Shown here: positions 1-8,473 of the stretch, piece by piece
Layout: every line of letters begins with the position of its first letter
Position numbering within the stretch: position 1 is the stretch's first letter
Source of the DNA: Bacteroidetes bacterium GWB2_32_14
GTDB lineage: Bacteria; Bacteroidota; Bacteroidia; Bacteroidales; UBA12077
Reading direction: 5' to 3'
DNA length: 64,000 nt
Assembly: GCA_001768235.1 (NCBI GenBank)
Contig: MENK01000030.1
Span: 36,387 to 100,386, forward strand
The notes under the pieces: generated by a model
The model's database searches: none
What the model was told of the DNA's origin: nothing
What the model saw: only the letters and a program-made list of their open reading frames with translations
Made by a program: the position numbers and the translations under genes

Positions 1-521
1 TAAATTTTGGGCCCGCTTTTATCCTTATACTCTCCTTTGCTTGCACGGTCGCTGAGAGTAATAATCTGGATTTTAATAACCCTGGGTAAATATTTTACTT
101 CATCACCAGCTTTAATATTTCCTGTTTTTAATACTTTTGCAAAGATTCCTTCTTTAGGCATAACACATTGGCCAACTTTGCTGAAAATTTCACAACCATC
201 ACCGTGGCATTTTTTACCAATCTGGGTGATTTCCAGTTTAACATCTCCAATGTACAGCATGTCGCCAGGTTTGGTTTTGTACAAGGTAATTCCTTCGGTA
301 GTAATGTTTTCGGCAAATTCACCATATTCAATTTTGCGTCCCAGAACGGATTCAAATTTTTCAATGCTTTCTTTACCTAATAAACTCACCTGACGATGCC
401 AGTCGCCTGCATGGGCATCGTGTTCAACACCTCTTTCTGTTAAATTGATTGTTTCTACAGGTTTTTTTATGGTTCCTTTTTTCTCGGATATATTAACTGA
501 AATAACTTTTATAGCGCTCAT
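1..521 (-). CDS. MOSC domain fused to MogA/MoaB-type molybdopterin domain, partial at left edge
   Basis: The frame opens with ATG at 521 and runs off the left edge after 173 codons. Residues 1-150 read as a MOSC domain: an early ERGVEHDAHAG segment, a GEFAENITTEG segment and the cysteine-bearing KKCHGDGCEIFSK loop. About residue 155 onward, IQIITLSDRASKGEYKDKSG is the typical start of MogA/MoaB, the enzyme that adenylylates molybdopterin before molybdenum insertion. The gene is thus a two-domain fusion, and the MogA half lies mostly outside. MOSC domains are known as sulfur or metal-sulfur carrier modules of the molybdenum cofactor. The moaC, moaA and moeA neighbours support a Moco role. The fusion is read directly; the exact activity of the MOSC half is inferred. 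Confidence 0.88.
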   Translation of the reverse strand, partial: MSAIKVISVNISEKKGTIKKPVETINLTERGVEHDAHAGDWHRQVSLLGKESIEKFESVLGRKIEYGEFAENITTEGITLYKTKPGDMLYIGDVKLEITQIGKKCHGDGCEIFSKVGQCVMPKEGIFAKVLKTGNIKAGDEVKYLPRVIKIQIITLSDRASKGEYKDKSGPKI

Positions 522-576
522 CAGGATTTAAATTTTTAAGATGCTACAAAAGTAATAAATCGGATAGATTTATCTA

Positions 577-608
577 TTGCTAAAAGAATTCAAAAAACAG
601 TATTTTTG
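577..608 (+). promoter_or_regulatory. Bacteroidota-type promoter of the gene at 621
   Basis: TTG at 577-579 and TATTTTTG at 601-608 are separated by 21 bp, matching the Bacteroides sigma-ABfr consensus (TTG near -33, TAnnTTTG near -7). Transcription would start about 613, just before the ATG at 621. Confidence 0.55.
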
Positions 609-620
609 TAAAAATAATTT

Positions 621-1547
621 ATGACTGCAATTCAAAACCAATATAAATTTACTGAAGGTGATGTTCATCTTTTTAAGATTATTGGTTTTACGGAAATTCC
701 GGATTCTGAAGAATCATTTTTTATCCTGGAAAATCCTTTTGGAGGGAAACATCTTCTTAAATCAATTTATTACAAACAGTATAATTTAAAGATAGGTGAT
801 ACGATAAATTGCACGATTGATAAAATTAATTGTAGCGGGAAAATTTATCTTGAACCGGAGAATCCTTATTATAAACAAGGTGTAATTTATGAATTTGAAG
901 TTATCAGGATAATTGATCAAACAAATTCGGTTGGTGAAAATGAAAAAGTTATTTTAGTTAAAGATAGTTTGGGGCGTGAAAACAGGTGTTCTTTGCCCGA
1001 TAATATTTCTTCTTCGCAAATCAAACAAAAAATTAAATGCAAGGTTGTTCGGATAAAGAAAGGAGTGTTGTACTTGATTTACCCTGAAATGGAATCAACC
1101 AAAAAGCTCTTGCAAGTTGGTAAGATTTATAGTTTTACAGTAAAGGAGATAAAAAACCTGGATGGTATTGATTATTATATTTTGAATGATGATTTTAACA
1201 ATTCATATTCTTTAAAAGCAGATATGTATAAGCAGTATAATTTGTGCATCGGAAGGCAGGTTAATTGCACGGTTACTAAATTCAATACCGACGGACACCT
1301 TAAAATTGAACCAGAGCATCCGTATTACAAAGTTGGGAGAACCTATGCGTTTAAGTTCCTGAGAATTGAAAATGACAATAACTTACTTGATAAAGATTCG
1401 AAAGTTATTATTGTGCTTGATGTGTATGGAATTGAAACAAAGGTGAGCCCATATAAACCAGAGATATTTGACAAACCTATGCCCGAATACTTGCATTGTT
1501 TGGTGGAAGGAGTTCGCAAGGGAAAAGCGATTCTCAGTATTTTGTAG
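621..1547 (+). CDS. Uncharacterised protein with two tandem beta-rich (OB/S1-like) units
   Basis: I do not recognise a named family. The 308-residue protein has no signal peptide or membrane segment, so it is probably cytoplasmic. It is an internal duplication: the segment near residue 50 (YKQYNLKIGDTINCTIDKIN, then LEPENPYYKQG) recurs near residue 204 (YKQYNLCIGRQVNCTVTKFN, then IEPEHPYYKVG). Each half is followed by a second shorter beta unit ending in a basic VRIKKG/VRKGKA-type turn. The alternation of G-x-x-xxC-x-V strands resembles S1/OB-fold nucleic-acid binders, but that is only a resemblance. It interrupts the minus-strand molybdenum genes and has its own promoter, so it may be unrelated to them. 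Confidence 0.7.
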   Translation: MTAIQNQYKFTEGDVHLFKIIGFTEIPDSEESFFILENPFGGKHLLKSIYYKQYNLKIGDTINCTIDKINCSGKIYLEPENPYYKQGVIYEFEVIRIIDQTNSVGENEKVILVKDSLGRENRCSLPDNISSSQIKQKIKCKVVRIKKGVLYLIYPEMESTKKLLQVGKIYSFTVKEIKNLDGIDYYILNDDFNNSYSLKADMYKQYNLCIGRQVNCTVTKFNTDGHLKIEPEHPYYKVGRTYAFKFLRIENDNNLLDKDSKVIIVLDVYGIETKVSPYKPEIFDKPMPEYLHCLVEGVRKGKAILSIL

Positions 1548-1571
1548 AAAAACAGAACGCTGATCTGCCTG

Positions 1572-1665
1572 CCTGCCGGCAGGTAACGCAGATATTCTAG
1601 CGCGGATTTACGCAGATTATTTATCAGTGATTACCTGCGATGCTTGCATCCGCATCATCTGCGTT
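1572..1665. repeat. REP-like intergenic dyad element
   Basis: The gap between two converging genes contains a perfect 12-bp palindrome CCTGCCGGCAGG (1572-1583) and an outer inverted pair AACGCAGAT (1585-1593) / ATCTGCGTT (1657-1665), plus extra CGCAGAT-type half copies. This GC-rich patch stands out from the AT-rich surroundings. Similar short dyads occur as dispersed repeats in Bacteroidota; copy number cannot be judged from this window. It may also help terminate the two converging transcripts. Confidence 0.55.
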
Positions 1666-1669
1666 CAAT

Positions 1670-2125
1670 CTATTCCAAATCAGATTTTGTTTTTTCGATA
1701 AGCTTAATTTCATCAATATTCATTGATTTATCGACTGCTTTGCACATATCGTAAACTGTTAGAAGCCCCACTGACACTGCGGTTAACGCCTCCATCTCGA
1801 TTCCCGTTTTCCCCGTGCATCGTGCTTCGGAATTAATTCTCACCCCGGTTTTATCAAGCGTGGCTTTTACATCCAGTTTTGTAATTTGTAAGGGATGACA
1901 TAAAGGAATTAATTCGCTGGTTCGTTTGCCACCCTGTATGCCAGCAATTTCGGCAATGGTAAGCACATCGCCTTTTTTCATGGAGTTGTCCTTGATAAGC
2001 TTAATCGTTTCCTTTGTTAAAGCAATATGTCCTGTAGCTTTTGCAGCACGGTTTTGGTCAGGTTTTGCTCCAACATCAACCATATTGGCTTTTCCTTTTT
2101 CATCAACATGACTTAATTTACCCAT
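1670..2125 (-). CDS. moaC: Cyclic pyranopterin monophosphate synthase MoaC
   Basis: MoaC converts the MoaA product (3',8-cyclo-dihydro-GTP) to cyclic pyranopterin monophosphate, the first committed molybdenum cofactor intermediate. At 151 residues it has the usual family length. Visible family motifs are MVDVGAKPDQNRAA near the N-terminus, GKRTSELIPLCHPL around residue 66, and EMEALTAVSVGLLTVYDMCKA with KSMNIDEIKLIEKTKSD at the end. It lies 57 bp downstream of moaA in the same direction and is probably co-transcribed with moeA and moaA. Nothing looks damaged. Confidence 0.97.
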   Translation of the reverse strand: MGKLSHVDEKGKANMVDVGAKPDQNRAAKATGHIALTKETIKLIKDNSMKKGDVLTIAEIAGIQGGKRTSELIPLCHPLQITKLDVKATLDKTGVRINSEARCTGKTGIEMEALTAVSVGLLTVYDMCKAVDKSMNIDEIKLIEKTKSDLE

Positions 2126-2182
2126 AGTAAAAAGAATTATAAGTTATAAATGAAAATATATGCTAATAGCTGGAAGCTTTCT

Positions 2183-2983
2183 CTATCCTCCAATATTATA
2201 AAATTTACCTGTTAAATTTACATGCCCGCTTTGGGGTTTGTTCCCAACAGCCAGATCAATAGCTTTTTCGGCACCTAACTCACGAACATTGTACTGAATA
2301 TCGCTGAACAAACAGGGTTTAATCATACCATTTGCTGTTAACCGGATACGGTTACAATTTCCACAATCACCACCTGTACCACCGTGAACAACAGAAAAGT
2401 CGCCTTTCTCAAGATTCATTTCCTGAATAAACCGAACATGCAAATTGTTTTCATCGCAAAATTTTGCAACTGTTAAGGCATCGGGTTCATGATGATCTTT
2501 CTTAATAACACAATTGATTTTTATTGGTTCCAATCCGGCATTTTTTGCTGCTTCAATGCCTGCAAATACTTTTTGAATATCACCACCACGTGTAATCTGA
2601 CTAAATTTTTCAGGATCGATGGTGTCAAGACTTATATTTACTCTGTGTAATCCCGCTTTTTTCAAATCTTCTGCAAATTGATCTAAAAGAATTGCATTGG
2701 TAGTCATTGAAAAATCAGAAATCCCTTCAATTTTGCCAATCATTCTGATTAAATCAACAATTCCTTTTCGTACCAATGGTTCGCCACCGGTAATTCGTAT
2801 TTTATCAATTCCCTTTTGAACAGCTATTTTGGTTACAGTTACTATTTCGTGGAAGGATAAAATATCATCGTGTTTGAGTAATGGTACACCATTTTCCGGC
2901 ATACAATATACACATCGTAAGTTACACCGATCGGTAACCGAAATACGGAGATAATTTATTTTGCGGTTATAGCTGTCTAACAT
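2183..2983 (-). CDS. moaA: GTP 3',8-cyclase MoaA, compact form
   Basis: This radical-SAM enzyme starts Moco synthesis by cyclising GTP. The N-terminal cluster motif C20-x3-C24-x2-C27 (DRCNLRCVYC), ITGGEP near 65-69, and the C-terminal cluster C207-x2-C210-x13-C224 inside CGNCNRIRLTANGMIKPC are all present. The NRIR arginines that bind GTP are kept, as is the functionally important terminal Gly-Gly (ends YNIGG). The protein is only 266 residues, against about 320-340 normally. The loss is mainly between the RFIQEM strand and the C-terminal cluster, where roughly 45 residues are missing. The start overlaps the end of moeA by 17 bp, indicating translational coupling. Confidence 0.93.
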   Translation of the reverse strand: MLDSYNRKINYLRISVTDRCNLRCVYCMPENGVPLLKHDDILSFHEIVTVTKIAVQKGIDKIRITGGEPLVRKGIVDLIRMIGKIEGISDFSMTTNAILLDQFAEDLKKAGLHRVNISLDTIDPEKFSQITRGGDIQKVFAGIEAAKNAGLEPIKINCVIKKDHHEPDALTVAKFCDENNLHVRFIQEMNLEKGDFSVVHGGTGGDCGNCNRIRLTANGMIKPCLFSDIQYNVRELGAEKAIDLAVGNKPQSGHVNLTGKFYNIGG

Positions 2984-4139
2984 GAACAGTTTCTCCTTTT
3001 AAAAGGGTATCCACACCAATCGGGAAATAGATTATTCCCTGTGCAAAGGTTAAAGCATGAATGTGAGCAGACCCGTGATATTCAACAGGGAAAACTTCTC
3101 CATCCTCTATAAAAACAGGAATATATGCTTTACGATCTGATTTCTTGCGTTTGTATTCAATTCCCATGGGCATTTGTATGTCCAACGGTTGGAAAACAAG
3201 GCCCATTAATTTGTATATCAATGGTTTTACCAATAGTTCAAATTGAATGAACGATGAAACCGGATTCCCGGGTAATCCAAAACAGAGTTTTTTGCCTGCT
3301 GTTCCGAAGGTTGTTGGTTTTCCAGGTGTTACAGCGATTGAATCGAACAGGATTTCTATTCCGGCTTTTTTAAGTACTTCAGGAACAAAGTCGAACGAAC
3401 CCATGGAAACACCACCGGTTAATAGTACAATGTCATTCTCAGCCAATGCTTTGCTTACTTTATCGAACGTATCTTCAGGTGTATCGTCGGCAATACCCAT
3501 GTAACTTGGAATAGCTCCACAAGCTTTCACTTGTGATATTAACTGATAACCATTGCTGTTTCTGATTTGTGATATGGCTGGTTTCAAGTGTGGCTCAACC
3601 AATTCATCACCGGTAGAAATAATCCCGATTTTAGGTTGTTTGGTTACCAGAACCTGAGTATATCCAACCGATGCAAATACGGCAATATGTTGTGGCTTTA
3701 TTTGTATTCCTTTTTTTAGAACTACCTGTCCTGCTTTTACGTCTTCTGCCTTATAGCTGATGTTATTTCGTTGTGTTACTTTTAAAATCTTAACAAATTT
3801 ATTGTCAGTTTCTTCACAAAATTCAACCATGGCAATAAAATCGGCACCTTTAGGAACAGGTGCCCCGGTCATTATTTTTGCACACTGGTTGGGGCCTATT
3901 TCTTTTTCAGGTGTTTTGCCTGCAGGAATAACTTCAATAATTTCAAGAATATTATTTATATCAGCACGTCGACAAGCATATCCATCCATTGATGATTTAT
4001 CGAAAGGAGGCATTTCTATATCAGACGAAACATCTTCGGCAAGAATTCTTCCTACAGAATCAATAAAATCAACCTTTTCTGTTTCTAAAAGATAGGCTTT
4101 TTCAAGTACCTGCTGATATGCTTTTTCTATGGTAATCAT
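2967..4139 (-). CDS. moeA: Molybdopterin molybdenumtransferase MoeA
   Basis: MoeA inserts molybdate into adenylylated molybdopterin to form active Moco in the cytoplasm. The 390-residue protein has the usual length and domain order. It has the N-terminal PPFDKSSMDGYA signature, a metal-associated APVPKGAD segment, the MoCF-binding ISTGDEL and LLTGGVSMGSFDFVPEVL motifs, TPGKPTTFG and GLPGNPVSSF, and a small C-terminal beta domain. It is first in the moeA-moaA-moaC run and overlaps moaA by 17 bp. The partner adenylyltransferase domain is in the fusion gene at the left edge. Confidence 0.96.
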   Translation of the reverse strand: MITIEKAYQQVLEKAYLLETEKVDFIDSVGRILAEDVSSDIEMPPFDKSSMDGYACRRADINNILEIIEVIPAGKTPEKEIGPNQCAKIMTGAPVPKGADFIAMVEFCEETDNKFVKILKVTQRNNISYKAEDVKAGQVVLKKGIQIKPQHIAVFASVGYTQVLVTKQPKIGIISTGDELVEPHLKPAISQIRNSNGYQLISQVKACGAIPSYMGIADDTPEDTFDKVSKALAENDIVLLTGGVSMGSFDFVPEVLKKAGIEILFDSIAVTPGKPTTFGTAGKKLCFGLPGNPVSSFIQFELLVKPLIYKLMGLVFQPLDIQMPMGIEYKRKKSDRKAYIPVFIEDGEVFPVEYHGSAHIHALTFAQGIIYFPIGVDTLLKGETVHVRQL

Positions 4140-4277
4140 TTACAGAATTTTTAGCAAAAATAGTTATTCTTTGGTTTTATAACAGGTATTATTGGGCAAA
4201 TGTTTTATATGCTTCGTAAAATTACGTGAGTTCAATTTAAATTAGTTTGTATATTATTAAGTGTTTCTCGATTTTTA

Positions 4278-4334
4278 GTGCCTTTGAGCCTTTGTGGCAT
4301 AACTGAAAATGCCACTAAGCCACCAAGACATTAA
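4278..4334. repeat. Short REP-like dyad between HD gene and moeA
   Basis: GTGGCAT (4294-4300) and ATGCCAC (4309-4315) form a perfect 7-bp stem with an 8-nt loop. Flanking pyrimidine- and purine-rich sequence extends the imperfect symmetry. It sits in the 198-bp gap between HD gene and moeA, outside any open frame. It may be a dispersed intergenic repeat or a weak terminator for the HD gene. Confidence 0.35.
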
Positions 4335-4337
4335 GTT

Positions 4338-5153
4338 TCACAATGTGTCAATAATAAGAAGTTGGTTCTTTATCGAACTCTCTTTAAAATATGAATCTAC
4401 AAGAGTTTTAACCTGATTTACCTTGTTGTTTTGCGGTAGAGTTTTTAGTATTTTTTCAAGATATTTCTTTTCGTAAAGTCGTTGAACGGAGTACTCGAAA
4501 TTCAAATCGAAAAGCCATGCAATTTGCAACAGTTTAAAATCGTTCAGCGTTTTCATCGATTCTTTTAAAATTACCTTACGATTCATAATCGCATGATAAA
4601 CTTCGTCAGTAATTTCGTCAGTATCAGGTAACTCAAGCTCAATGGTTTTGTTTTCTTTTTCTTCTTTTATTAGGTAATATTCGGTAATCAATCGCCAGAT
4701 ATCGAGTTTGTCTGCATCGCGAATCAGTTTTGAAAAGAAAATGACTTTGGGATTTATGTCGGGCTCTATTTCAGCACGATTATGGTTTAAAATGGATTTG
4801 TAAATAATTTCTTTTTGTTCTTCTGCAAGATTTTTTAACAGGTTATTCTCTTTCAGAACTTCCACTCCAAGTTCAGCATGATTCTGTGATTTTGAATCGG
4901 AAAAGGTCTTGTACTTTACATATTGTTTAAATCGTCCGATATCGTGAAAAAGCCCAATGGTTTCGGCTAAAAATGTACCTTCTTCGTTAAGCTTCAGATT
5001 TTTCGCTATGCCAATAATTTCGTCATGTACTTTTCTACTGTGGTCGGCTTTAAGCTCAATGTTTTCATACAAATCAGGATGTGTTTCCAGAAAGTGATTT
5101 ATATAACTGTTAAACCATCGTGTATAGATTGTAAACGTATCAGTATAATTCAT
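4338..5153 (-). CDS. HD-domain phosphohydrolase
   Basis: The 271-residue protein carries an HD domain in its N-terminal half: a histidine in KADHSRKVHDE, the metal-binding pair in ETIGLFHDIGRFKQ, a histidine in SQNHAELG, and a later RDADKLDIWR aspartate. HD enzymes hydrolyse phosphomonoesters or phosphodiesters of nucleotides, but the substrate cannot be read here. There is no signal peptide. It follows the TonB receptor gene by 65 bp and precedes moeA by about 200 bp on the same strand, so it could belong to either unit. I see no direct evidence tying it to molybdenum metabolism. Confidence 0.82.
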   Translation of the reverse strand: MNYTDTFTIYTRWFNSYINHFLETHPDLYENIELKADHSRKVHDEIIGIAKNLKLNEEGTFLAETIGLFHDIGRFKQYVKYKTFSDSKSQNHAELGVEVLKENNLLKNLAEEQKEIIYKSILNHNRAEIEPDINPKVIFFSKLIRDADKLDIWRLITEYYLIKEEKENKTIELELPDTDEITDEVYHAIMNRKVILKESMKTLNDFKLLQIAWLFDLNFEYSVQRLYEKKYLEKILKTLPQNNKVNQVKTLVDSYFKESSIKNQLLIIDTL

Positions 5154-5218
5154 TCTTAGTTTATAGATTCAAAATAAATGTGCTGCAAAATTGCATCAAA
5201 TTTTTTTAATTGAAGTAA

Positions 5219-7504
5219 TTAAAACTTATAAGCCAACTCAAAAAGGATAAACCTACCGGGCGATAAACGTTGTTTCTTGTCGATATAAACCTTGTCGAAA
5301 ATATTCTGAACATCGAGTGCAACAAAGAAATATTTGCCAATCATTCTTGATAATCGGATATCAGCAGTTACATAGTCATCAATAATCTGGATATTCTGGT
5401 CGTCGGCATATTCCTCGCCAGTATAATTCACAACCAATGTAGAGTTAACAAATTTATTTTTCCAGAATAAGCCTGCAAAAGCCTGATGCCATGGAATCTC
5501 TACCAGTTGTTTCCCGGTTAAGTCATCACCTGCATATTCCGATAAATCGAAATCTTTAATAAGCGAACTATTGTATGTGTAACTTGTTTTGATGGTTAGG
5601 TTTTTTGTGAAATCGTACTGAAAGAAAAACTCACATCCAATGATTTCTATCTGTGCTATGTTTTCTCTTGTGAATTCGGTTTGCCCATCAACATAATTGC
5701 CTGTTTCGACAAAATACTGAAAATCTTTACCCAGTGAATAATAAACTGCTGTTTTAAATTGTGCATTTTTGAATGGATTGGTATTAAAACCCAATTCGTA
5801 ATTGGTTAAGGTTTGTGGTTGCAGTTCAGGATTTGCCTGTTTAAATCCCTTACTTATTTTTCGTGATGAGATTAAATCGTCGAGTTTGGGTGGCATAAAA
5901 CCTGTAGATGCTGAAACATACGATTTTATTGCAGGCGATATTTCATATTGAAGCGCCAACTTAGGACTAAATGCTGTCCAGTTAGATGTTTTATAAGTAT
6001 CAGAAAACGAAGTTTCGAAGCCTGTATTTGCAGTTGGTGCACCTACTTTTATCGAGCCGTCATAAAATCGGGCAAAGTCGAATCGTAAACCTGCAATTAT
6101 CTTGAGTTTATTATTAAACAAACCATATTCATCCTGTAAAAATGTAGCATACGATTGCACTTTCCCTTCGCGAATGAGTGTATCGGTTGATGTAAGGTAA
6201 ATATCCGACGCATCCATAAATCCCTGCTTAATATCTATTCCAAAAGTAAACCAGTTATTCTCTGAGAATTTATGAGTTGCATTCATCCAAACACCATAAT
6301 CTCTTGAAACCTGATCCTGGTAATACAACTTGTAATTTCCATCGTCATTAATAGATTCGCCTAGCTTGTAGTACAACTCATTCTGAAAATAAGCATCAGC
6401 TTCTACTTTAAGTTTTTTAATTTGTCCATTATACTTAGCCCGTGCAAAATGAGTGGTGTACTTTGTGTAACCTCCGTCTTTTTCATAAACCTGAACACCG
6501 TCGCCACGTTTATCGTCGAAAAAACTGTATTCTACTTCAACTTTGTTATTATCGTTGAATTCATACCCCAGCGATGCTCCCAAACGATTTTCTTTAAGAT
6601 AAATTTCTGTATCTGTTGAATCTCTTGAAACTTTAGGTTCAATTACATAACCATCACCTTGTCTGTAAAATCCATTCAGTCCCCAGTACAGATTCTTCCC
6701 TTTTACTTTTTCATTTCCTTCGATATCGAATTTACCGCCTAAAGTTGCATAACTTCCACCAAATGTTCTGATATCACCCGAAAATTGATTCTCTGTTTTT
6801 TTTGTGATGATATTGATTACTCCACCCATGGCATTATTTCCGTATAATGCAGAGCTTGGGCCTTTAATTATTTCAATGCGATCGATGCGTTCAGGCGAAA
6901 TAATACTCCAGTTAATTGAACCACCTGCGGTTTTATTTAATGGAACTCCATTGTACAAAATTAAAACTCCCTGAGCAGCATCCAGGCCACGCATGGTTAC
7001 TGAAGAATTCTTTGAAAAAATACCCCAGCTTCTGTTTACATTAATATTCGCGATTGATTTTAAAATATCGTCGGTGCTTGTTGCAGGATAAACATCGATT
7101 TCTTCTTTTTCAACCACTTCGTTTTGTCCGGGTAAATCATCAACCTGATGTTCTGTTAATGTAGCAGTAATAATAACCTTTTCAATCTCTATGGATGAAG
7201 AAATCATTTTTATTTCAAAAAATGGATTTGAATCTGGTGTTATATTTAGTTTAATCAGCTGGTCATCATAACCCATGAAAGATACACGAATAGTTAACTC
7301 CCCTTCAGGGATGTTTTCGAAAGTAAATTCACCATTGGAATTTGTTGATGTACCTTTTTCGAATTCAGAAATAAAAATATTGGCTCCAGCCAAAGCAAGA
7401 TTCATTTCTGCATCAATAACTCTCCCTTTTATGCTGTTTTGTGAAAAAACAAAAACCGGCAGGAGCAAGGTAAAAAGAAAAGTATAAATAGACTTTTTAA
7501 ACAT
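5219..7504 (-). CDS. TonB-dependent outer-membrane receptor, candidate molybdenum/tungsten compound receptor
   Basis: The 761-residue protein has a signal peptide (residues 1-21, ending VFSQ), a CarboxypepD_reg-like domain (about 24-110), a plug with SVTMRGLDAAQG, LYNGVPL and GPSSALYGNNAMGGVINIIT (about 125-235), and a beta barrel ending in the C-terminal aromatic FELAYKF. Such receptors import large or scarce ligands across the outer membrane using TonB energy. It lies 10 bp after the lipoprotein gene, at the end of a run that starts with a ModE-like regulator and continues toward moeA. The ligand is inferred from context only; the barrel itself does not reveal it, and another metal chelate is possible. 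Confidence 0.85.
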   Translation of the reverse strand: MFKKSIYTFLFTLLLPVFVFSQNSIKGRVIDAEMNLALAGANIFISEFEKGTSTNSNGEFTFENIPEGELTIRVSFMGYDDQLIKLNITPDSNPFFEIKMISSSIEIEKVIITATLTEHQVDDLPGQNEVVEKEEIDVYPATSTDDILKSIANINVNRSWGIFSKNSSVTMRGLDAAQGVLILYNGVPLNKTAGGSINWSIISPERIDRIEIIKGPSSALYGNNAMGGVINIITKKTENQFSGDIRTFGGSYATLGGKFDIEGNEKVKGKNLYWGLNGFYRQGDGYVIEPKVSRDSTDTEIYLKENRLGASLGYEFNDNNKVEVEYSFFDDKRGDGVQVYEKDGGYTKYTTHFARAKYNGQIKKLKVEADAYFQNELYYKLGESINDDGNYKLYYQDQVSRDYGVWMNATHKFSENNWFTFGIDIKQGFMDASDIYLTSTDTLIREGKVQSYATFLQDEYGLFNNKLKIIAGLRFDFARFYDGSIKVGAPTANTGFETSFSDTYKTSNWTAFSPKLALQYEISPAIKSYVSASTGFMPPKLDDLISSRKISKGFKQANPELQPQTLTNYELGFNTNPFKNAQFKTAVYYSLGKDFQYFVETGNYVDGQTEFTRENIAQIEIIGCEFFFQYDFTKNLTIKTSYTYNSSLIKDFDLSEYAGDDLTGKQLVEIPWHQAFAGLFWKNKFVNSTLVVNYTGEEYADDQNIQIIDDYVTADIRLSRMIGKYFFVALDVQNIFDKVYIDKKQRLSPGRFILFELAYKF

Positions 7505-7514
7505 CGGTGCAATC

Positions 7515-8429
7515 TTATTTTTGAATTTTTACATCGATAATAATGTACCCGTTATCTGTCCCGCTGGTACTAACTACTTTGAATAATCCTGTTCTGCTGC
7601 CCCGGACAAATGAGTAAATATCATCAGGCACAAGGCTTTTCGCTTTTCTTTTCCCGCTTTCAAAAGCAAACGAGTTTGCAATAAGAATACTATCGTTAGC
7701 TGCAGCATCAAACTCTTCAGGTGTAATGCTTAGTTTTGCAGCACTATATCGGGTTGTGTTTATGGTATCCCAGTTTGCAATTGCAAATTCACCAGGGAAA
7801 GCCGTTTCACCTATGTTTGCTCCCGGTGATGCCAGAACACATTCATCCATAGCATCGAAGTTATCATAATAATAAACAATATCGATTAGCCCGGAGTTGT
7901 TGTATGCTTCTTCAAGATTATAAACCAGTCCATTGGATAAGGAAAGGAAGCTTCCAAACCCGGTATTATTTTGTGCCCCCAGCGTAATATTCAAAAATTC
8001 ATCGATTTCACCGTACTCTACAATCGGGTTTTTTGTAATTGTAAATCCAATACTGGCAGAGTGCCCGGCTTTATCACGAACAATGAATTCCCATTCTTCA
8101 ATATCAGCCAAACCTTTAACTAATGTAAGTTCTTCTTCAATTATTTTGTGATTATAACCAAGACTTATATATGATTCACCATTAACATTAGCAATCAGGT
8201 TTGTCAAATAATCGGTTCCGTTATATTCCGCAGCAATTCCAACTTTTATAGAATCGCCAACAGAAATCATTGTGTCCGACGAAATATAATCAGCATTTAT
8301 AATAAATTGAATTGTAGGATTTGGCCCTGATGTTTCTTCATCTTCACAACTATAAAATATTGTCAGAATAAAAGAAATTAAAATAAAAAAACGAATATGC
8401 TTTTTTATTGGATGTGTTAAGTTTTTCAT
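7515..8429 (-). CDS. Lipoprotein in the ModE/TonB-receptor cluster
   Basis: The 304-residue protein has a type II signal ending at a lipobox cysteine (LTIFYSCEDEE, Cys near residue 28), with acidic residues after it that in Bacteroidota often mark surface export. The middle (about 40-135) looks like beta-sandwich repeats. The C-terminal part has an NYSGLIDIVYYY-like region and ends in a strand pattern GYIIIDVKIQ. I recognise no named family. It is packed 10 bp before the TonB receptor gene, the arrangement of a surface-exposed binding partner. A substrate-capturing role is inferred from that position. Confidence 0.7.
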   Translation of the reverse strand: MKNLTHPIKKHIRFFILISFILTIFYSCEDEETSGPNPTIQFIINADYISSDTMISVGDSIKVGIAAEYNGTDYLTNLIANVNGESYISLGYNHKIIEEELTLVKGLADIEEWEFIVRDKAGHSASIGFTITKNPIVEYGEIDEFLNITLGAQNNTGFGSFLSLSNGLVYNLEEAYNNSGLIDIVYYYDNFDAMDECVLASPGANIGETAFPGEFAIANWDTINTTRYSAAKLSITPEEFDAAANDSILIANSFAFESGKRKAKSLVPDDIYSFVRGSRTGLFKVVSTSGTDNGYIIIDVKIQK

Positions 8430-8473
8430 ATCGATATTTATAAAAATTCTATTTTATTAAATAGAAAAAATAA

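Noticed and set aside
7-393. Open frame of 128 codons on the plus strand at the left edge
   Set aside because: It is antisense to the MOSC-MogA fusion, whose motifs are unmistakable on the other strand.
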